DNA of 64,000 bases, taken from Chryseobacterium edaphi. Its GTDB lineage: Bacteria; Bacteroidota; Bacteroidia; Flavobacteriales; Weeksellaceae. Under the pieces are notes generated by a model that saw only the letters and a program-made list of their open reading frames with translations, was not told the origin of the DNA and did no database searches. This document shows positions 16,578 to 25,136 of this stretch, in pieces. The translations under genes and the position numbers were made by a program. Positions within the stretch are counted from its first letter, which is position 1; every line of letters begins with the position of its first letter. The stretch is from assembly GCF_025628985.1 (NCBI RefSeq), contig NZ_JAOTEM010000007.1:50383-114382 (forward strand), written 5' to 3'.

Positions 16578-17642
16578 TTAGTTTTCTAAATAATTTCTCC
16601 ATTTTTTTACGGCATCCGCCATATCTTGAGGCATTGGGCTCTCAAAATACAATTCCTTTTTGGTCGTGGGGTGTATAAATCCGAGAGTATGGGCATGAAG
16701 TGCATGTCTTGGCAAAATATCAAAAACATTTTTTACAAATTGCTTGTATTTAGGCAAATTAACTCCACGAAGGGCGATATTTCCTTCATATCGCTCGTCA
16801 TTGAATAAAGTATGACCAATATGTTTAAAATGTGCACGGATCTGATGCGTTCTTCCTGTTTCCAATTTGCATTCTACCCAGGTCATGTATTTAAATCTTT
16901 CCAAAACTTTATAATGCGTTACGGCATGCTTTCCTGCGCTTCCGTCGACATAAGTATACATCTGCATTCGATTCTTGGGATGTCTTCCAATATGACCTGT
17001 AATCGTTCCTGTGTCTTCTTTTACGTTTCCCCAAACAAAAGCCCAATATAATCTCTTGGTTTTTCTTTCAAAAAACTGTTTAGCAAGAAAGCTTAATGCA
17101 TATTCGTTTTTAGCAATAACTAAAAGTCCGGAAGTATCTTTATCGATTCTGTGAACCAATCCTACTCTATCCAGATCTGACTTTTCACCTTTCTTATCAA
17201 AATGAAAAGCCAAAGCATTCACTAAAGTTCCGTCCCAGTTTCCGAATCCGGGATGCACTACCATTCCCGGCTCTTTATCGACAACAACAAGATCATCATC
17301 TTCATACACAATATTGATTGGAATATCCTGAGAAATGATAACATTCAATCTCGGTGGATGAGCAAGCAATAGAGAAATTTGATCCCCCGGCTTCACACGA
17401 TAGTTCTGCTTCACAGGATTTCCGTTTACTACAACGTTTCCAGCTCTGCACGTTTGCGAAATTTTATTTCTTGAAGAATTCTGACGGAAATTTAAAAGGA
17501 ATTTATCTATTCTTAAAGGTTCTTGTTTGCCATCAACAGTAATGTTTACATGCTCGTACAAACCCTTATTTTCCTCATCAATATCTACATTGTTGGGATC
17601 TAATAATTCTTCGTCTAAAAATTCTTCGTTATCTTCTGTCAT
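16578..17642 (-). CDS. rluD: RluD-type 23S rRNA pseudouridine synthase
   Basis: A 354-residue protein. An acidic N-terminal tail precedes an S4 RNA-binding domain (RIDKFLLNFRQNSSRNKISQ, about 43-62, onward to KPGDQISLLL). The catalytic region has GLVHRIDKDTSGLLVIAKN, where the Asp after HRI is the conserved nucleophile position, and RTHQIRAH in the late part. RluD-type enzymes modify helix 69 of 23S rRNA. It follows the PASTA gene by 71 bases in the same direction, an order shared by many flavobacteria. Confidence 0.93.
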   Translation of the reverse strand: MTEDNEEFLDEELLDPNNVDIDEENKGLYEHVNITVDGKQEPLRIDKFLLNFRQNSSRNKISQTCRAGNVVVNGNPVKQNYRVKPGDQISLLLAHPPRLNVIISQDIPINIVYEDDDLVVVDKEPGMVVHPGFGNWDGTLVNALAFHFDKKGEKSDLDRVGLVHRIDKDTSGLLVIAKNEYALSFLAKQFFERKTKRLYWAFVWGNVKEDTGTITGHIGRHPKNRMQMYTYVDGSAGKHAVTHYKVLERFKYMTWVECKLETGRTHQIRAHFKHIGHTLFNDERYEGNIALRGVNLPKYKQFVKNVFDILPRHALHAHTLGFIHPTTKKELYFESPMPQDMADAVKKWRNYLEN

Positions 17643-17713
17643 TCTATTCTTTTTTACATAAAAGGCTCCAACATTTTAAAGTTGAAGCCTGAATTTTATT
17701 ATGAAGCTATCTT

Positions 17714-18769
17714 TTAAATGATAACTTTTTTACCTTTTGGTTTTTCAGCAGCAGGCGTTGCCGGCTTCGCTGAGTTGTCTGGATTTCCACCAGAAGTTTT
17801 TGGCTTCGTCTCAGTAGTTTTTGTCGTACTGACTGGCTTAGTGGTTGATTGCACACTCGCTTTTGGAGTTACCGGTTTCGGAGTTACTGCGGGAGGCGGA
17901 ACATTATTTACCGGTTCATCCTGAAAATTTGGAACTTCTTCATACCTGATTGGAGGCAATGTAGTATCAATTTTCATTCTGTAAGTAGAATTCAGCTGAT
18001 CAATTTTATCACGAAGTTCTGCCGGAGTTTTTTTACTCGCCCAAAGATCAATCTGCATTCCCTGATCTCTCGCATCACCTGCAGCCGGATCCTGATAATA
18101 AATGATATCAGATTCATCTTTACCGCCATCTTCATGGTCTACGATTCCTACTTCAAACAGGTTTCTAGCAATAAGTGCTCTAGCTTCTTTCACCGTCAAA
18201 CCTACAACATTTGGTATTGAAATATTTCTCATCGGTCCAGAACCTACTACAACATCAATAATTGAGAATCTTGGAATTTTTGTTCCCGGACTTAAAGACT
18301 GTCCTTTAAATAATATTCTCAAAACCGCATCTTTCTGAATGCTCGGTTCAAAAATAGTATCTCCCACTTTCAGACCAACCTGATCCAATCTTTGGAATGC
18401 AAGACCCGAATATTTATTGATAACATCTGGTACAGCAACAGGAGCCCAACTTCTTGGGTTAACTTTTAAAGTGATTGCTCTTCCGTCCTTTACACGAGAG
18501 CCCGGAGCTGGATATACCTGAAGAACCTGAAAAGGTCTGTATTTAGGATTATAGGTTGCGCTGTCTACTTCATAATCGAGACCTGTGTCTTCTAAAATTT
18601 TGACAGCATCATGTACAGATTTATTAACAACATTAGGAACAGGAATCTCTTGCCCATGGTTTGTATGGTACTCCAGCCAACGAAATGTAAGCCATACCAA
18701 TCCCACGAAAACAGCGATCGCTACTAATAAATTAACTAAAACTTTCCAATTGAAAAGTGATTTAAGCAT
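17714..18769 (-). CDS. PASTA-domain membrane protein
   Basis: A 351-residue protein starting at ATG 18769; longer in-frame starts are rejected because the -7 box at 18796 lies just upstream. One membrane helix (VLVNLLVAIAVFVGLVWLTF, about 10-30) is followed by three PASTA modules: IPVPNVVNKSVHDAVKILED, VAVPDVINKYSGLAFQRLDQ and ISIPNVVGLTVKEARALIAR. A Pro/Thr/Lys-rich tail ends in KGKKVII. PASTA modules bind peptidoglycan fragments; here there is no kinase domain. It lies divergently from ddl, so a wall-related role is a reasonable inference. Confidence 0.9.
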   Translation of the reverse strand: MLKSLFNWKVLVNLLVAIAVFVGLVWLTFRWLEYHTNHGQEIPVPNVVNKSVHDAVKILEDTGLDYEVDSATYNPKYRPFQVLQVYPAPGSRVKDGRAITLKVNPRSWAPVAVPDVINKYSGLAFQRLDQVGLKVGDTIFEPSIQKDAVLRILFKGQSLSPGTKIPRFSIIDVVVGSGPMRNISIPNVVGLTVKEARALIARNLFEVGIVDHEDGGKDESDIIYYQDPAAGDARDQGMQIDLWASKKTPAELRDKIDQLNSTYRMKIDTTLPPIRYEEVPNFQDEPVNNVPPPAVTPKPVTPKASVQSTTKPVSTTKTTETKPKTSGGNPDNSAKPATPAAEKPKGKKVII

Positions 18770-18795
18770 ACTTAAAAATACTTGAATTATAACGG

Positions 18796-18803
18796 CAAAT
18801 ATA
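18796..18803 (-). promoter_or_regulatory. -7 box of the PASTA-rluD unit
   Basis: Minus strand TATATTTG, 26 bases before ATG 18769, supporting that start. Confidence 0.5.
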
Positions 18804-18923
18804 ACTAATAATTTTTGATTGCACTTTTTATTTAACAGAATTAGCATTTGTTTCAAATTTTCCTAAATTCAATTCGTGCGTGATATAATTTCATTAAATT
18901 TGCCTTAAATGATATAAACGGAT

Positions 18924-19913
18924 ATGAGCAAAAAACACGTTGCTGTAGTGATGGGAGGCTATTCTAACGAATATAAAGTTTCCCTGAAAAGTGGGCAGTT
19001 GATCTATGATTCTTTAGACAGAGATCAATATAATGTATATAAAGTAGTCATTCTAAAAGACGAATGGTACTTTTTAGATGAAAACGAAAACAAACTTCCT
19101 ATTAATAAAGGAGATTTTTCAGTTAGTTTAAATACAAATGAAACTTTAAAATTTGACGTTTGCTTCAACATTATCCACGGAACTCCCGGCGAAAACGGAA
19201 TCTTACAAGCTTATTGGGACGCTATCGGACAAACTTATACCGGATGTGATTTTTATCAGAGTGCTTTGACGTTTAACAAAAAAGATACTTTAGCCGTTTT
19301 ATCAAAATACGGAATTCCGTCTGCGAAAAGTTTCTATTTAAGAAAAGGAGAAGAAATTAATGTTGGCGAAATTATAGAAAATCTTGGACTTCCTGTTTTT
19401 GTGAAGCCCAATCAGTCAGGTTCGTCACTTGGAATTTCTAAAGTGAAAGATCAGTCTGAACTGATTGCCGCAACGGAAATTGCTTTTAAAGAAGATGACG
19501 AAATTTTAATTGAAAGCTTTCTTGACGGAATGGAAGTTTCTGTTGGCGTTATAGATTTCAAAGGAGAAACCATTGTTTTAGGAATTACAGAGATTGTTCC
19601 TCAAAATGAATTCTTTGACTACGAAGCCAAATACGAAGGTGCTTCAGAAGAAATTACTCCTGCGAGAATTGATGATGAAACCACAAAAAGAGTAGAAGAA
19701 ATTGCGAAAAGAGCTTACGATTCTCTAGGAATGAGTGGCTTTTCCAGAAGTGAATTTATTTTGATGGATGGCATTCCGTACATGTTGGAAATGAATACCA
19801 ATCCTGGTTTTTCTCCTGCAAGTATTCTTCCTCAACAGGCAAAAATCTACGGAATTTCCATTAAAGATCTTTGCGGAAATGAAGTTGAAAAAGCTTTAAA
19901 TAAAAAGAAATAA
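18924..19913 (+). CDS. ddl: D-alanine-D-alanine ligase
   Basis: A 329-residue ATP-grasp enzyme that joins two D-alanines for the peptidoglycan stem peptide. The motifs are VVMGGYSNEYKVSLKSG (8-24), VFVKPNQSGSSLGISKV (ATP-binding loop), YEAKYEG, and the metal and substrate segment EMNTNPGFSPASILPQQA near the C-terminus. Length is normal. A hairpin at 19938 follows. It is divergent from the PASTA gene. Confidence 0.97.
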   Translation: MSKKHVAVVMGGYSNEYKVSLKSGQLIYDSLDRDQYNVYKVVILKDEWYFLDENENKLPINKGDFSVSLNTNETLKFDVCFNIIHGTPGENGILQAYWDAIGQTYTGCDFYQSALTFNKKDTLAVLSKYGIPSAKSFYLRKGEEINVGEIIENLGLPVFVKPNQSGSSLGISKVKDQSELIAATEIAFKEDDEILIESFLDGMEVSVGVIDFKGETIVLGITEIVPQNEFFDYEAKYEGASEEITPARIDDETTKRVEEIAKRAYDSLGMSGFSRSEFILMDGIPYMLEMNTNPGFSPASILPQQAKIYGISIKDLCGNEVEKALNKKK

Positions 19914-19937
19914 AGACTGGAAGATAGATGTTGGAAG

Positions 19938-19964
19938 ATCAAAGTGAGATACTTTGATTTTTTC
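19938..19964 (+). terminator. Terminator after ddl
   Basis: Stem ATCAAAGT (19938-19945) and ACTTTGAT (19951-19958), then TTTTTTC. Confidence 0.6.
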
Positions 19965-20003
19965 AACTCCAGATTTAAGCCTATAACCTATAATTAATTA
20001 CGC

Positions 20004-20474
20004 ATGAAAATTGCCGTTTTTCCGGGATCTTTTGATCCTATTACATTAGGACATTACGATATTATTGAGAGAGCTGCGGCACTTTTTGACAAAGTCATCA
20101 TTGCAATCGGGCAGAATTCTCAGAAAAAATATATGTTTCCGCTCGAAAAAAGAATGGAATTCATACAAAATTCAGTCGCCGAATTTCCAAATGTTGAAGT
20201 AGATCATTTTGAAGGCTTGACTGTTGATTATTGCTTTGAGAAAAATGCTCAGTTCATTTTAAGAGGCCTTAGAAACCCTGCAGATTTTGAGTTTGAAAAA
20301 GCAATCGCACATACCAATCGAACTTTAGCTCACAAAAAACTTGAAACTGTTTTCTTGCTAACTTCATCTGGAAAATCATTCATCAGCAGCAGCATTGTAA
20401 GAGAGATTATCAATCACGGTGGCGAATATGAATTGTTGGTTCCAGATGCGGTTCGTGTTGAGAAAAACAAGTAG
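20004..20474 (+). CDS. coaD: Phosphopantetheine adenylyltransferase
   Basis: A 156-residue protein catalysing the fourth step of coenzyme A synthesis from 4'-phosphopantetheine and ATP. The nucleotidyltransferase motif is GSFDPITLGHYDII (8-21), the pantetheine-contacting LRGLRNPADFEFE is central, and the ISSSIVREI (ISSTxxR-type) motif lies near residue 130. Length and N-terminus (MKIAVFPGSFDP) are standard. The next gene starts six bases later. Confidence 0.97.
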   Translation: MKIAVFPGSFDPITLGHYDIIERAAALFDKVIIAIGQNSQKKYMFPLEKRMEFIQNSVAEFPNVEVDHFEGLTVDYCFEKNAQFILRGLRNPADFEFEKAIAHTNRTLAHKKLETVFLLTSSGKSFISSSIVREIINHGGEYELLVPDAVRVEKNK

Positions 20475-20480
20475 AAATAT

Positions 20481-21113
20481 ATGCATGAGCAGCTCAATTT
20501 AGCTATAGAAATTCTCGGGACGATCTCATTTTCGATGTCGGGAAGTTTTGCTGCAATGCAGAAAAGACTTGATCCGTTTGGTGTTTTGATTATAGCTTTC
20601 GTGACTTCTGTTGGTGGCGGAACGGTGAGAGATTTACTTTTAGACATTCCGGTTTTCTGGATGCATGATCTTTTGATGTGCGGTTTGATCCTGGCAACAA
20701 GCATTTTCTCGATGATCTTTAAATCTATTGAGAAAAATTTCAAAGTCACTTTGTTTATTTTTGACAGTTTCGGATTGGGATTATTTACGATTATCGGCGT
20801 TCAGAAAGGTTTAAATTTAGACATTCATCCTTTAATATGCATTGGTTTAGGAACCATAACAGGTTGTTTTGGTGGAATTATTCGGGATATTTTATTAAAC
20901 AGAATTCCTTTGATTTTCAGAAAAGAAATTTATGCAAGTGCCTGTATTATTGGCGGTTCAACATTTTTATTATTGACACATTTCACAACTCTTTCTTATA
21001 CTTTTATTCAGATTTTCACAATTTTAATGATTGTAAGCGTAAGAACTTTAGCCGTAAAATACCAATGGCAAATTCCTAAATTTTATGGGTATGAAAGTAA
21101 TTCGGAAATGTAG
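20481..21113 (+). CDS. TRIC-type (UPF0126/YicG) membrane protein
   Basis: A 210-residue protein with about seven membrane segments. The two half-repeats with glycine-rich kinks are clear: FVTSVGGGTVRDLLLD and GTITGCFGGIIRDILLNRIP, the signature of UPF0126. Prokaryotic homologues of trimeric intracellular cation channels belong to this family and conduct monovalent cations. It follows coaD by six bases and shares its strong downstream terminator. Confidence 0.9.
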   Translation: MHEQLNLAIEILGTISFSMSGSFAAMQKRLDPFGVLIIAFVTSVGGGTVRDLLLDIPVFWMHDLLMCGLILATSIFSMIFKSIEKNFKVTLFIFDSFGLGLFTIIGVQKGLNLDIHPLICIGLGTITGCFGGIIRDILLNRIPLIFRKEIYASACIIGGSTFLLLTHFTTLSYTFIQIFTILMIVSVRTLAVKYQWQIPKFYGYESNSEM

Positions 21114-21132
21114 ATTAAGCTATTAGACATAA

Positions 21133-21165
21133 AAATGCACCAAACAATTTGGTGCATTTCTTTTA
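21133..21165 (+). terminator. Terminator after the TRIC-type gene
   Basis: A 12-bp perfect stem (21133-21144 with 21148-21159, core TGCACC/GGTGCA), a 3-base loop and then CTTTTATTT. Confidence 0.9.
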
Positions 21166-21183
21166 TTTAAATGAGTCGTCTTA

Positions 21184-21750
21184 TTAGAACTTCCCTCTGT
21201 TTCTCATGTGAGGATTGTGAATATGCTTTTGCATCGTAGGCATTTTCAACTGATCTTTCATCATTTTAATCTGATCGGTCATCATTCCCGCAGTATCCAA
21301 TGCTTTTGCTTCATCCAAAAGTCTTTGTCCTTCCTGTCTTCTTCCTTTAGAAATTGCTCCGGCTGCCAAATTTAGTGTTGCCATCGCTCGGTCATGCTTC
21401 ATATTTAAGCCATATTCTAAAGCTTTTTTCATCAACGGTTCAACTTTCGTTGGGTGATCCTGAGCTAAAACCAACCCTTGAAGATAATGGTAATAACCAT
21501 ATTGAGTTTTGTGAAGCTGAGATTTATAATCAGTGATATTAGTTAAAAATTTCGAAGCTTTTACCATATCCTGTTTTCTCAGTTGCCAAAATGCCAAAAG
21601 AATATTTTCATTTTTAAAAAATAAGAAAATAGGTAAAGCAGATAAAAGGAAAACCACGATTCCCCATCCTAAGTTTCTTGTGAAAATCATCATGTAAAGA
21701 CCTCCCAGAATCAGAAGTGCCGCAACTGCGATTTTTATGTATTTGTTCAT
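21184..21750 (-). CDS. Membrane-anchored tetratricopeptide-like protein
   Basis: A 188-residue protein with two N-terminal membrane helices (about 7-27 and 30-47). A cytoplasmic helical region resembling TPR pairs follows: LAFWQLRKQDMVKASKFL, LHKTQYGYYHYLQGLVLAQ and DRAMATLNLAAGAISKGRRQ. The tail is rich in Met, His and Asn (MPTMQKHIHNPHMRNRGKF). I recognise the layout from flavobacterial proteins of unknown role. It stands alone with its own -7 box. Confidence 0.7.
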   Translation of the reverse strand: MNKYIKIAVAALLILGGLYMMIFTRNLGWGIVVFLLSALPIFLFFKNENILLAFWQLRKQDMVKASKFLTNITDYKSQLHKTQYGYYHYLQGLVLAQDHPTKVEPLMKKALEYGLNMKHDRAMATLNLAAGAISKGRRQEGQRLLDEAKALDTAGMMTDQIKMMKDQLKMPTMQKHIHNPHMRNRGKF

Positions 21751-21768
21751 TATTAAAATTTAGAAGTG

Positions 21769-21776
21769 CAAAGATA
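21769..21776 (-). promoter_or_regulatory. -7 box of the TPR-like gene
   Basis: Minus strand TATCTTTG, 18 bases upstream of the ATG. Confidence 0.5.
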
Positions 21777-21785
21777 AAGAATTTT

Positions 21786-21813
21786 GATGTTAGAAGCTAG
21801 ATGTTAGAAGCTA
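21786..21813. repeat. Two direct copies of a 14-bp unit
   Basis: GATGTTAGAAGCTA occurs twice head to tail (21786-21799 and 21800-21813) between the TPR-like gene and folA. A related stretch (GATAGATGTTGGAAGATC) occurs near 19923 after ddl. Confidence 0.7.
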
Positions 21814-21825
21814 GAATTATAACAA

Positions 21826-22320
21826 CTAATCTGTCTTTATTTTTTCATAAGACTGAAAAGAGAAATCGTATTGATTTTTCTCATCTTTTTCATGGAAAAC
21901 TTCTTCAGATAATCTCCAGATTTTTGAATCAATCTTAGGAAAAAAAGTATCGGCTTTTAATTCTGCTTTTACCAGAGTAACTTCTAATCTGTCAGCGATT
22001 TCCATTGTTTGTTCGTAAACATTTCCGCCACCAATAATGAAAATATTTTCATCGATTTTTTTTGCAAATTTCACGGCTTCTTTAATACTTCCTACAATTA
22101 AAATCCCTTCCTCAAACCAGTTTTTCTTTCTGGAAATAACAATATTAGTACGATTTGGCAGTGCTTTCCCAATGCTCTCATAGGTTTTTCTTCCCATAAT
22201 GATCGGATGTCCCGATGTAATATCTTTAAAATGTTTTAAATCTTTCGGAAGATGCCAAAGCAATTGGTTATCAGCACCAATTTCGTTTTTCTCGCCCATC
22301 GCGACCACTATTGTTGTCAT
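21826..22320 (-). CDS. folA: Dihydrofolate reductase
   Basis: A 164-residue protein reducing dihydrofolate with NADPH. The motifs are IVVAMGEKNEIGADNQLLWH (4-23, with the LLWHLPKDL substrate loop), IIMGRKTYESIG and the FIIGGGNVYEQ nucleotide loop. Length is typical of the chromosomal enzyme. Two TAnnTTTG-like boxes in the divergent spacer serve this gene and the LemA gene. Confidence 0.95.
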   Translation of the reverse strand: MTTIVVAMGEKNEIGADNQLLWHLPKDLKHFKDITSGHPIIMGRKTYESIGKALPNRTNIVISRKKNWFEEGILIVGSIKEAVKFAKKIDENIFIIGGGNVYEQTMEIADRLEVTLVKAELKADTFFPKIDSKIWRLSEEVFHEKDEKNQYDFSFQSYEKIKTD

Positions 22321-22335
22321 TTAATTAATTTTCTG

Positions 22336-22343
22336 CAAAATTA
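22336..22343 (-). promoter_or_regulatory. -7 box of folA
   Basis: Minus strand TAATTTTG, 15 bases upstream of the folA ATG. Confidence 0.45.
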
Positions 22344-22355
22344 GCACATAATTTG

Positions 22356-22363
22356 TATATTTG
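22356..22363 (+). promoter_or_regulatory. -7 box of the LemA-TPM operon
   Basis: TATATTTG on the plus strand. It implies a leader of about 100 bases before the LemA ATG at 22474. Confidence 0.4.
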
Positions 22364-22473
22364 GGTAGCACAAGAAAAATTAAAAATAATCAATCTGCAT
22401 CATTAGAAAACTCTCTTAAAGCTGCAGAACAACACTTCAAATAACTATTAAAAAAATAAATAAAAACTCACAT

Positions 22474-23082
22474 ATGAAAAACAAAGGTTGCCTGAGCGCC
22501 GGAACCATCGGTATTGCTCTTTTAATTATCGTTGCTGTATTATTTTTCTGGGGAAAAAGCGGATACAACAATTTCGTCACCAAAGAACAGACTGTCAATA
22601 CCAAATGGTCTAATGTTGAAACCGTTTATCAGAAACGAGCCAACCTGATTCCAAATTTGGAAAGAACAGTAAAATCTTACTCAAAATTCGAACAGGAAAC
22701 TTTAACTAAAGTTGTGGAAGCTCGTTCAAAAGCCACATCGATCAACATCGATCCAACAAATATGACCGAAGCTGATTTGGCTAAATTCCAGGCAGCGCAG
22801 GGAGAATTATCAGGAGCATTGAGCAGATTGATGGCTGTGGTAGAATCTTATCCAAATTTGAAAGCTGATCAACAATATATTAATTTCCAGAGAGAATACA
22901 CTGCGATAGAAAACAGTATTAGAACCGAAACCGTTTATTATAATGGAGCTGCTCAGGATTACAATACTTCAATCAAGACATTCCCGAATAATATTCTGGC
23001 GAATTTCACCAATTTTAAAGAAAAACCATACTTCAAGGCAGCTGCAGGTGCAGAAAAAGCACCGGAAGTTTTCACAGAATAA
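22474..23082 (+). CDS. LemA family membrane protein
   Basis: A 202-residue protein. One N-terminal membrane helix (IGIALLIIVAVLFFWG, about 11-27) precedes YNNFVTKEQTVNTKWSNVE, the family signature. A long helical bundle follows, with RANLIPNLERTVKSYSKFE and EGVYYNGAAQDYN-like repeats near the end (TVYYNGAAQDYNTSIKTFP). The role of LemA is not established. Here it heads a tight three-gene set with two TPM-domain genes, an association seen widely in bacteria. Confidence 0.93.
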   Translation: MKNKGCLSAGTIGIALLIIVAVLFFWGKSGYNNFVTKEQTVNTKWSNVETVYQKRANLIPNLERTVKSYSKFEQETLTKVVEARSKATSINIDPTNMTEADLAKFQAAQGELSGALSRLMAVVESYPNLKADQQYINFQREYTAIENSIRTETVYYNGAAQDYNTSIKTFPNNILANFTNFKEKPYFKAAAGAEKAPEVFTE

Positions 23083-23083
23083 G

Positions 23084-23512
23084 ATGAATCAGTTTCTTAC
23101 AGATCAACAAATAGCTTCCCTCGTGGAAGCTATTCAGTCGGCAGAAGATCATTCTACTGGAGAGATTCGGGTGCATATTGATTCAACTACTGATAACAAC
23201 AATGCAGAAACTGCTTTTGAGGTATTCACTGAACTTTGTAAGGATAAAACTGCAGAAAAAAACGCGGTTCTTTTTCATGTTAATTTTGAGCAGAAATACC
23301 TTACAATTATAGGCGATACTGGAATTCACGCAAAAGTAAATCAGTCGTATTGGGATCATCTTCATGATTTTATCACGTCAGAATTTGCAAAAGGCAATTA
23401 TTATAAAGCCTTAAAAAGTGCTATTCTAGAAACCGGTCTCGAACTCAAAAAACACTTTCCCATAACTGGAGAAAACCACAACGAATTACCCAATGAGATT
23501 ACGTTCTCTTAA
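23084..23512 (+). CDS. TPM-domain protein without a signal peptide
   Basis: A 142-residue protein starting at ATG 23084, two bases after the LemA stop; the open frame extends further upstream, but only as a shadow of the LemA gene. It begins MNQFLTDQQIASLVEAIQSA, with SAEDHSTGEIRVHIDST and FHVNFEQKYLTIIGDTGIHA, as in small TPM (DUF477) proteins. No secretion signal is seen, so it may act in the cytoplasm, unlike its secreted neighbour. Its last 20 bases overlap the next gene. Confidence 0.85.
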   Translation: MNQFLTDQQIASLVEAIQSAEDHSTGEIRVHIDSTTDNNNAETAFEVFTELCKDKTAEKNAVLFHVNFEQKYLTIIGDTGIHAKVNQSYWDHLHDFITSEFAKGNYYKALKSAILETGLELKKHFPITGENHNELPNEITFS

Positions 23513-24287
23513 AATACTGTTTTCATTTTTCCTTATTTGCTTCTACTCTTTTGTATCGGCACAATACACTATTCCTGAAAAACCAGCAGTCTTATATCCT
23601 GTTTACGATGAAGGAAATCTTTTAACCAATCAGGAAAAAACTGAACTCAATAACAAGCTTATCAAATTTGCAGATTCTACTTCAACGGAAATTGAAGTCA
23701 TTATCATTCCTTCAACTAAAGGCGAAGACATCAATTATCTTGCAACCATGTTTGGTGAAAAATGGGGGATCGGACAAAAAGATGTAGACAATGGGGTTGT
23801 TTTCCTAATTGCAACCGAAGACAGAACCATGTCGATTCAGCAAGGTCGAGCTGTTGAACAATATTTAACAGCTTCAGTTGCCGGACAGATTCTTGATTAT
23901 ATAGTCACTCCAAATTTTAAACAGGGAAAATGGTATGAAGGAATCAACAGAGGAACTTCTGCGATTATGGAAGCTGTTCAGGGTAAATTTAAGCCTTTAG
24001 CCAATAAAAAAAAATCGGGAGAAATCAGTGTTACTAAATTAATTGTTATCGGCTTTGTAATTTTCATCATTCTTATTGTTTTGTTTAGAAACAGAGGTGG
24101 TGGTGACGACGATGGAGACGTAATTCTAAGCCGAAGAGGGCGCAGAAATTATCCCGGAGGATTCTTCCCTTTCCCTGGAAGTTTTGGCGGTGGAGGTTTC
24201 GGAGGAGGAAGTTCGGGCGGCGGCGGTTTTGGAGGATTCGGCGGTGGCGGAAGTTTTGGAGGTGGCGGTGCTTCTGGAGGATGGTAA
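23493..24287 (+). CDS. Secreted TPM-domain protein with glycine-rich tail
   Basis: A 264-residue protein. The signal peptide runs to about 23 (FFLICFYSFVSAQ), followed by a TPM domain (VYDEGNLLTNQEKTELNNKL to NRGTSAIMEAVQ). One membrane helix (about 180-196) and a tail of almost only Gly, Phe and Ser ending GGASGGW complete it. This matches the YgcG-type layout. TPM proteins of this shape have been linked to photosystem or membrane repair in other groups; the role here is unknown. It overlaps the preceding TPM gene by 20 bases. Confidence 0.9.
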   Translation: MRLRSLKILFSFFLICFYSFVSAQYTIPEKPAVLYPVYDEGNLLTNQEKTELNNKLIKFADSTSTEIEVIIIPSTKGEDINYLATMFGEKWGIGQKDVDNGVVFLIATEDRTMSIQQGRAVEQYLTASVAGQILDYIVTPNFKQGKWYEGINRGTSAIMEAVQGKFKPLANKKKSGEISVTKLIVIGFVIFIILIVLFRNRGGGDDDGDVILSRRGRRNYPGGFFPFPGSFGGGGFGGGSSGGGGFGGFGGGGSFGGGGASGGW

Positions 24288-24307
24288 AATCACTTTTATT
24301 TACTTTG

Positions 24308-24370
24308 TTGTCATTCCGGAGGAATCTCAACGAATATTTAAAAGAAGTCTGGTTTCTTTCGGAATGACAA
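24308..24370. repeat. Palindromic intergenic repeat, copy 1
   Basis: Terminal inverted repeats TTGTCATTCCG (24308-24318) and CGGAATGACAA (24360-24370) flank a 41-base centre beginning GAGGAATCTCAAC. The same sequence occurs in the opposite orientation at 42361-42427. It lies just downstream of a gene. The size and structure fit a REP-like or small non-autonomous element. Confidence 0.75.
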
Positions 24371-24435
24371 ACGAAACTCTTATTTTTTACGAATTATTTG
24401 CATACATCATTTTTAAATCAGTTTAACAAATATAG

Positions 24436-24469
24436 AATCGGTCATTTTCAGACCGATTTTTCCTTTTTT
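24436..24469 (+). terminator. Terminator after the LemA-TPM cluster
   Basis: Stem AATCGGTC (24436-24443) and GACCGATT (24451-24458), then TTTCCTTTTTTG. Confidence 0.8.
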
Positions 24470-24613
24470 GATCAAATTTAAAACTCTACAATTATAAAAT
24501 TTCTTTATATTTTAATATTAAATTCAATTTTTCATGTTGAAAAGTTAATAGAAACGACTCAAAAACGGCTTTTATCTAATATTTTTTAATTATATTTACT
24601 AAAAACAGGTTCT

Positions 24614-25135
24614 ATGAAGAAAACGCTGGCAGTTTTTGCGCATCCTTATTTGGAACACTCAAACTCAAACGTAGAGTTGATCAACTTCTACGTTCGTCAT
24701 CAGCATTTTACCTTACGCGACCTTTACGAAGAATATCCTGATTTTCATATCGCAGCTTTTCGTGAGCGAAAACGCCTGAAAAATTACGACCGTTTTATCT
24801 TTCAGTTTCCACTCATCTGGTTTGGGATGCCACCTTTGTTAAGACTCTGGATCGACGAAGTTTTCGATAGAAACTGGCTAAATGAGGGAGAAGACAATCC
24901 CTTAGAAGGAAAAGAAGTCTACATCGTTGTGACAACCGGTGGAAAAGAAAGATCGTTCAGCAAAGAAGGCACTTATGGTTACACGGTTGAAGAACTAATA
25001 AGCGGACTGATTGTTTCTTTAAAGGTTTTCAAAGCCAACATCAAAGACATCATTATCGTTTACGAAGCCAACAAACTTTCAAAAAAAGAAATCATTTTAC
25101 ACAAACAAAAATTTGCAAAACTTTTAAATCAATAG
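24614..25135 (+). CDS. KefF-like NAD(P)H quinone oxidoreductase
   Basis: A 173-residue flavodoxin-fold protein. KTLAVFAHPYLEHSNSN forms the FMN phosphate loop, FQFPLIWFGMPPLLRLWIDEV is the flavin-contacting segment, and TTGGKERSFSKEGTYGYT is typical of the KefF/YheR/NQO family. It is placed one base before a CPA2 antiporter, the arrangement of kefF with kefC, where the oxidoreductase activates the transporter. That partnership is inferred from family knowledge and position. Confidence 0.9.
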   Translation: MKKTLAVFAHPYLEHSNSNVELINFYVRHQHFTLRDLYEEYPDFHIAAFRERKRLKNYDRFIFQFPLIWFGMPPLLRLWIDEVFDRNWLNEGEDNPLEGKEVYIVVTTGGKERSFSKEGTYGYTVEELISGLIVSLKVFKANIKDIIIVYEANKLSKKEIILHKQKFAKLLNQ

Positions 25136-25136
25136 T

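Noticed and set aside
22943..23083. Long upstream extension of the first TPM protein
   Set aside because: These codons are the shifted frame of the LemA gene. The protein family begins at MNQFLTDQQ, two bases after the LemA stop.
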